A stretch of 64,000 bases of DNA from Actinobacteria bacterium Ga0077560 (lineage in GTDB: Bacteria; Actinomycetota; Thermoleophilia; Miltoncostaeales; Miltoncostaeaceae): contig LNFL01000139.1 of assembly GCA_001464275.1 (NCBI GenBank), positions 1 to 64,000 on the forward strand, given 5' to 3'. Below are positions 62,390-64,000 of the stretch, piece by piece. The stretch's first letter is position 1. Every line of letters starts with the position of its first letter. A model generated the notes under the pieces. It worked only from the letters and a program-made list of their open reading frames with translations, ran no database searches and was not told where the DNA came from. A program made the translations under genes and the position numbers.

Positions 62390-63171
62390 GCCCGCACCGC
62401 CAGGGGCGCGCAGACCCCGATGATCCCCACCATCCAGATGAGCGAGTAGATCACCGGGTGCTGGATCGACCAGGGCGCGTCCGGCCCCTGGATGGCGCTG
62501 GGGTTGCCGAACAGCGTGGTGACCGGGTTCCACTCCGCGAACGTGCGCAGCACGCCCGGCAGCGTCTCCACCGGCACGAACGTGCTGGCGATGAACGTGA
62601 TCGGGAAGATCGCGGTGAACGCCACGCCCTGCACGGCCTCGGGTGAGGGCAGCAGGCTGCCCATGAGGACGCCCACCCAGATGATCGCGAACGAGAACCC
62701 GATCATCAGGGCGTAGGCCGCCACCGCGTCCGCCAGGCCGGTGTTGATCCGCCAGCCCACCACGAGCCCGCAGAGCGACATGAGGATGATGGGCAGGAGG
62801 GCGCGCAGCAGGCTGGCCACCGCGTGGCCGGCCAGCACCGATCCCCGGGCCAGCGGCAGCGACCGGAAGCGGTCGATCGCCCCGTTGGATCGGTCGTACG
62901 CGAGGCTGATGGCCACCCCGAACGCCCCGAACACGATGGTCTGGGCGAAGATGCCGCCCATCAGGAACTCGCGGTAGCTGCCGCCCTGCACGTCGATCGC
63001 CCCGCCGAAGACGTAGGCGAACAGCAGCACGAACATGATGGGCTGCAGCGTCACGTCCGACAGCGCCTCGGGCTGGCGGCGGATGTGCTGCAGGCCGCGC
63101 TTGGCGACCACCCACGTGTCGCCGAACAGGCTGCCGCGACGGGCATCGGCGGGCGGGACCTGGACGCTCAT
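62365..63171 (-). CDS. DrrB-type ABC-2 transporter permease
   Basis: A 268-residue membrane protein with six hydrophobic segments and the ABC-2 signature SFAIIWVGVLMGSLLPSPEAVQG, plus VFTLLFAYVFGGAID-like FVLLFAYVFGGAIDVQGG. Members of this group export drugs or lipids together with DrrA-type ATPases. ATGA overlap with the ATPase gene. Confidence 0.92.
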   Translation of the reverse strand: MSVQVPPADARRGSLFGDTWVVAKRGLQHIRRQPEALSDVTLQPIMFVLLFAYVFGGAIDVQGGSYREFLMGGIFAQTIVFGAFGVAISLAYDRSNGAIDRFRSLPLARGSVLAGHAVASLLRALLPIILMSLCGLVVGWRINTGLADAVAAYALMIGFSFAIIWVGVLMGSLLPSPEAVQGVAFTAIFPITFIASTFVPVETLPGVLRTFAEWNPVTTLFGNPSAIQGPDAPWSIQHPVIYSLIWMVGIIGVCAPLAVRAYNRTIAD

Positions 63172-64000
63172 CGGGCCACCTCCACGGACTCGTCGTCGGC
63201 GACCGGCGCGCCGGTGAGCGTGAGGAACACGTCGTCCAGCGTCGGCTGGCGCAGGCCGATGTCGTCCACCGCGATCCGCGCGTCGGCCAGCGCGTCCGCG
63301 AGCCGTGCCACCACGTGGGGGCCGCCGTCGGTGGACGCGTGGACCAGCCGCGACGCGGCGTCGATCCCGGGCTCGCAGCCGGTGATGGTCCCCACCATCC
63401 CGGCCACGCGCTCCAGGTCGGCGGCGTTGCTGGGCGTCGCGAACAGCTGGGCGCCGCCCACCTGCTGCTTGAGCGCCCGCGCGTCGCCGCGCGCGATCAC
63501 CCGCCCGTGGTCGACCACCACGATGTCGTCAGCCAGGCGGTCGGCCTCCTCCAGGTACTGGGTGGTGAGCAGGATGGTCGTGCCCTCACCCACCAGGGTG
63601 TCCAGGACGTCCCACAGCTCGTTGCGCGCGCGGGGGTCGAGGCCCGTGGTGGGCTCGTCCAGGAACAGCACCTCCGGCCGGGCCACCAGCGTCGCCGCCA
63701 GGTCGAGGCGCCGCCGCATGCCGCCGGAGTACGTCTTGGCCAGCCGGCCGCCGGCGTCGGTGAGGGAGAACTGCTCCAGCAGCTCGTCCGCCCGCGCGGT
63801 GGCGATCGCCCGGCCCAGGTGGTGCAGCTCGCCGATCATGATGAGGTTCTCGCGGCCCGTGAGCAGCTGGTCGACGGTCGCGTCCTGCGCGGCGAGCCCG
63901 ATGCGGGCCCGCACCTCGCGGGCGTTGGCGGCCACGTCGAGGCCCGCCACCGTGGCGGTGCCCTCGTCCGCCTTGGCCAGGGTCGTGAGGATGCGGACCG
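63168..64000 (-). CDS. DrrA-type ABC transporter ATP-binding protein (5' end outside window)
   Basis: The C-terminal about 275 residues are present. The Q-loop IGLAAQDATVDQLLTGREN, signature YSGGMRRRLDLAATL, Walker B EVLFLDEPTTGLDP and the DUF4162-like tail (DIGLRQPTLDDVFLTLTG) are visible. The Walker A is upstream of the window edge. It powers the adjacent DrrB permease. Confidence 0.92.
   Translation of the reverse strand, partial: VRILTTLAKADEGTATVAGLDVAANAREVRARIGLAAQDATVDQLLTGRENLIMIGELHHLGRAIATARADELLEQFSLTDAGGRLAKTYSGGMRRRLDLAATLVARPEVLFLDEPTTGLDPRARNELWDVLDTLVGEGTTILLTTQYLEEADRLADDIVVVDHGRVIARGDARALKQQVGGAQLFATPSNAADLERVAGMVGTITGCEPGIDAASRLVHASTDGGPHVVARLADALADARIAVDDIGLRQPTLDDVFLTLTGAPVADDESVEVAR

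Overview
The window is a very GC-rich (about 70-75%), gene-dense bacterial chromosome segment. Starts are often GTG, ATGA/GTGA gene overlaps are common, and the gene content is actinobacterial: a group-3 SigB/SigF-type sigma factor with RsbW, STAS and SpoIIE partners, DUF1360 and PRC-barrel proteins, leaderless-looking promoters and a tRNA-Gly. The combination suggests a deep-branching actinobacterium, perhaps class Thermoleophilia; that is inference. I see no phage, transposon, plasmid or CRISPR signature.

Layout. 1-6.5 kb: a GntR fragment, a matrixin-type secreted protease, lipoproteins, tRNA-Gly(TCC), a broken cyclic-nucleotide/thioredoxin-reductase fusion, a metallophosphoesterase and a nucleotidyltransferase. 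6.5-40.5 kb is best read as a general-stress island. It carries about 17 promoters of one type (GGTTTC or GGATTG, 14-15 nt, GGGAAC or GGGTAC), arranged in several back-to-back pairs. They precede a PRC-barrel/GT9/carbamoyltransferase/GT2 operon, a divergent dehydrogenase and SDR pair, DUF1360-ChaB, a heptose/glycosyltransferase operon (GT4, GmhA, HldE, SDR), DUF3618/holin-like membrane proteins, a GT4, the sigma factor itself with RsbW, SRPBCC and flavodoxin proteins, a second GT9, a SGNH hydrolase with a sigma-70 gene, and several small disordered proteins. Partner-switching proteins are interleaved: MASE1-PAS-PP2C-HATPase with STAS, a degenerate STAS, RsbW, an RsbW-like protein, and STAS with a dCache-GAF-PP2C phosphatase. 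43.6-64 kb is more ordinary: secreted PKD protein, winged-helix protein, YihY-type membrane protein, OmpR-type two-component system, tandem glycine riboswitch with gcvP, flavodoxin, K+ channel domain protein, soluble transhydrogenase, RibD-like reductase, AhbC/NirJ-like radical SAM protein, Gfo/Idh/MocA oxidoreductase and a DrrAB-type ABC exporter running off the end.

How the genes may work together (inference): stress signals reach PP2C phosphatases, which dephosphorylate STAS proteins. These titrate RsbW and free the sigma factor, which reads its own promoter and those of the surrounding operons. Outputs would be ADP-heptose-derived surface glycans, membrane and envelope proteins, redox enzymes and small hydrophilic proteins.

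A caution on the sequence: at least nine conserved genes carry one short internal deletion each (about 17-35 nt by comparison with family architecture). Seven shift frame and two are in frame. This looks like a systematic assembly or sequencing defect rather than gene decay, and the seven frameshifted loci are annotated as pseudogenes only in that sense.
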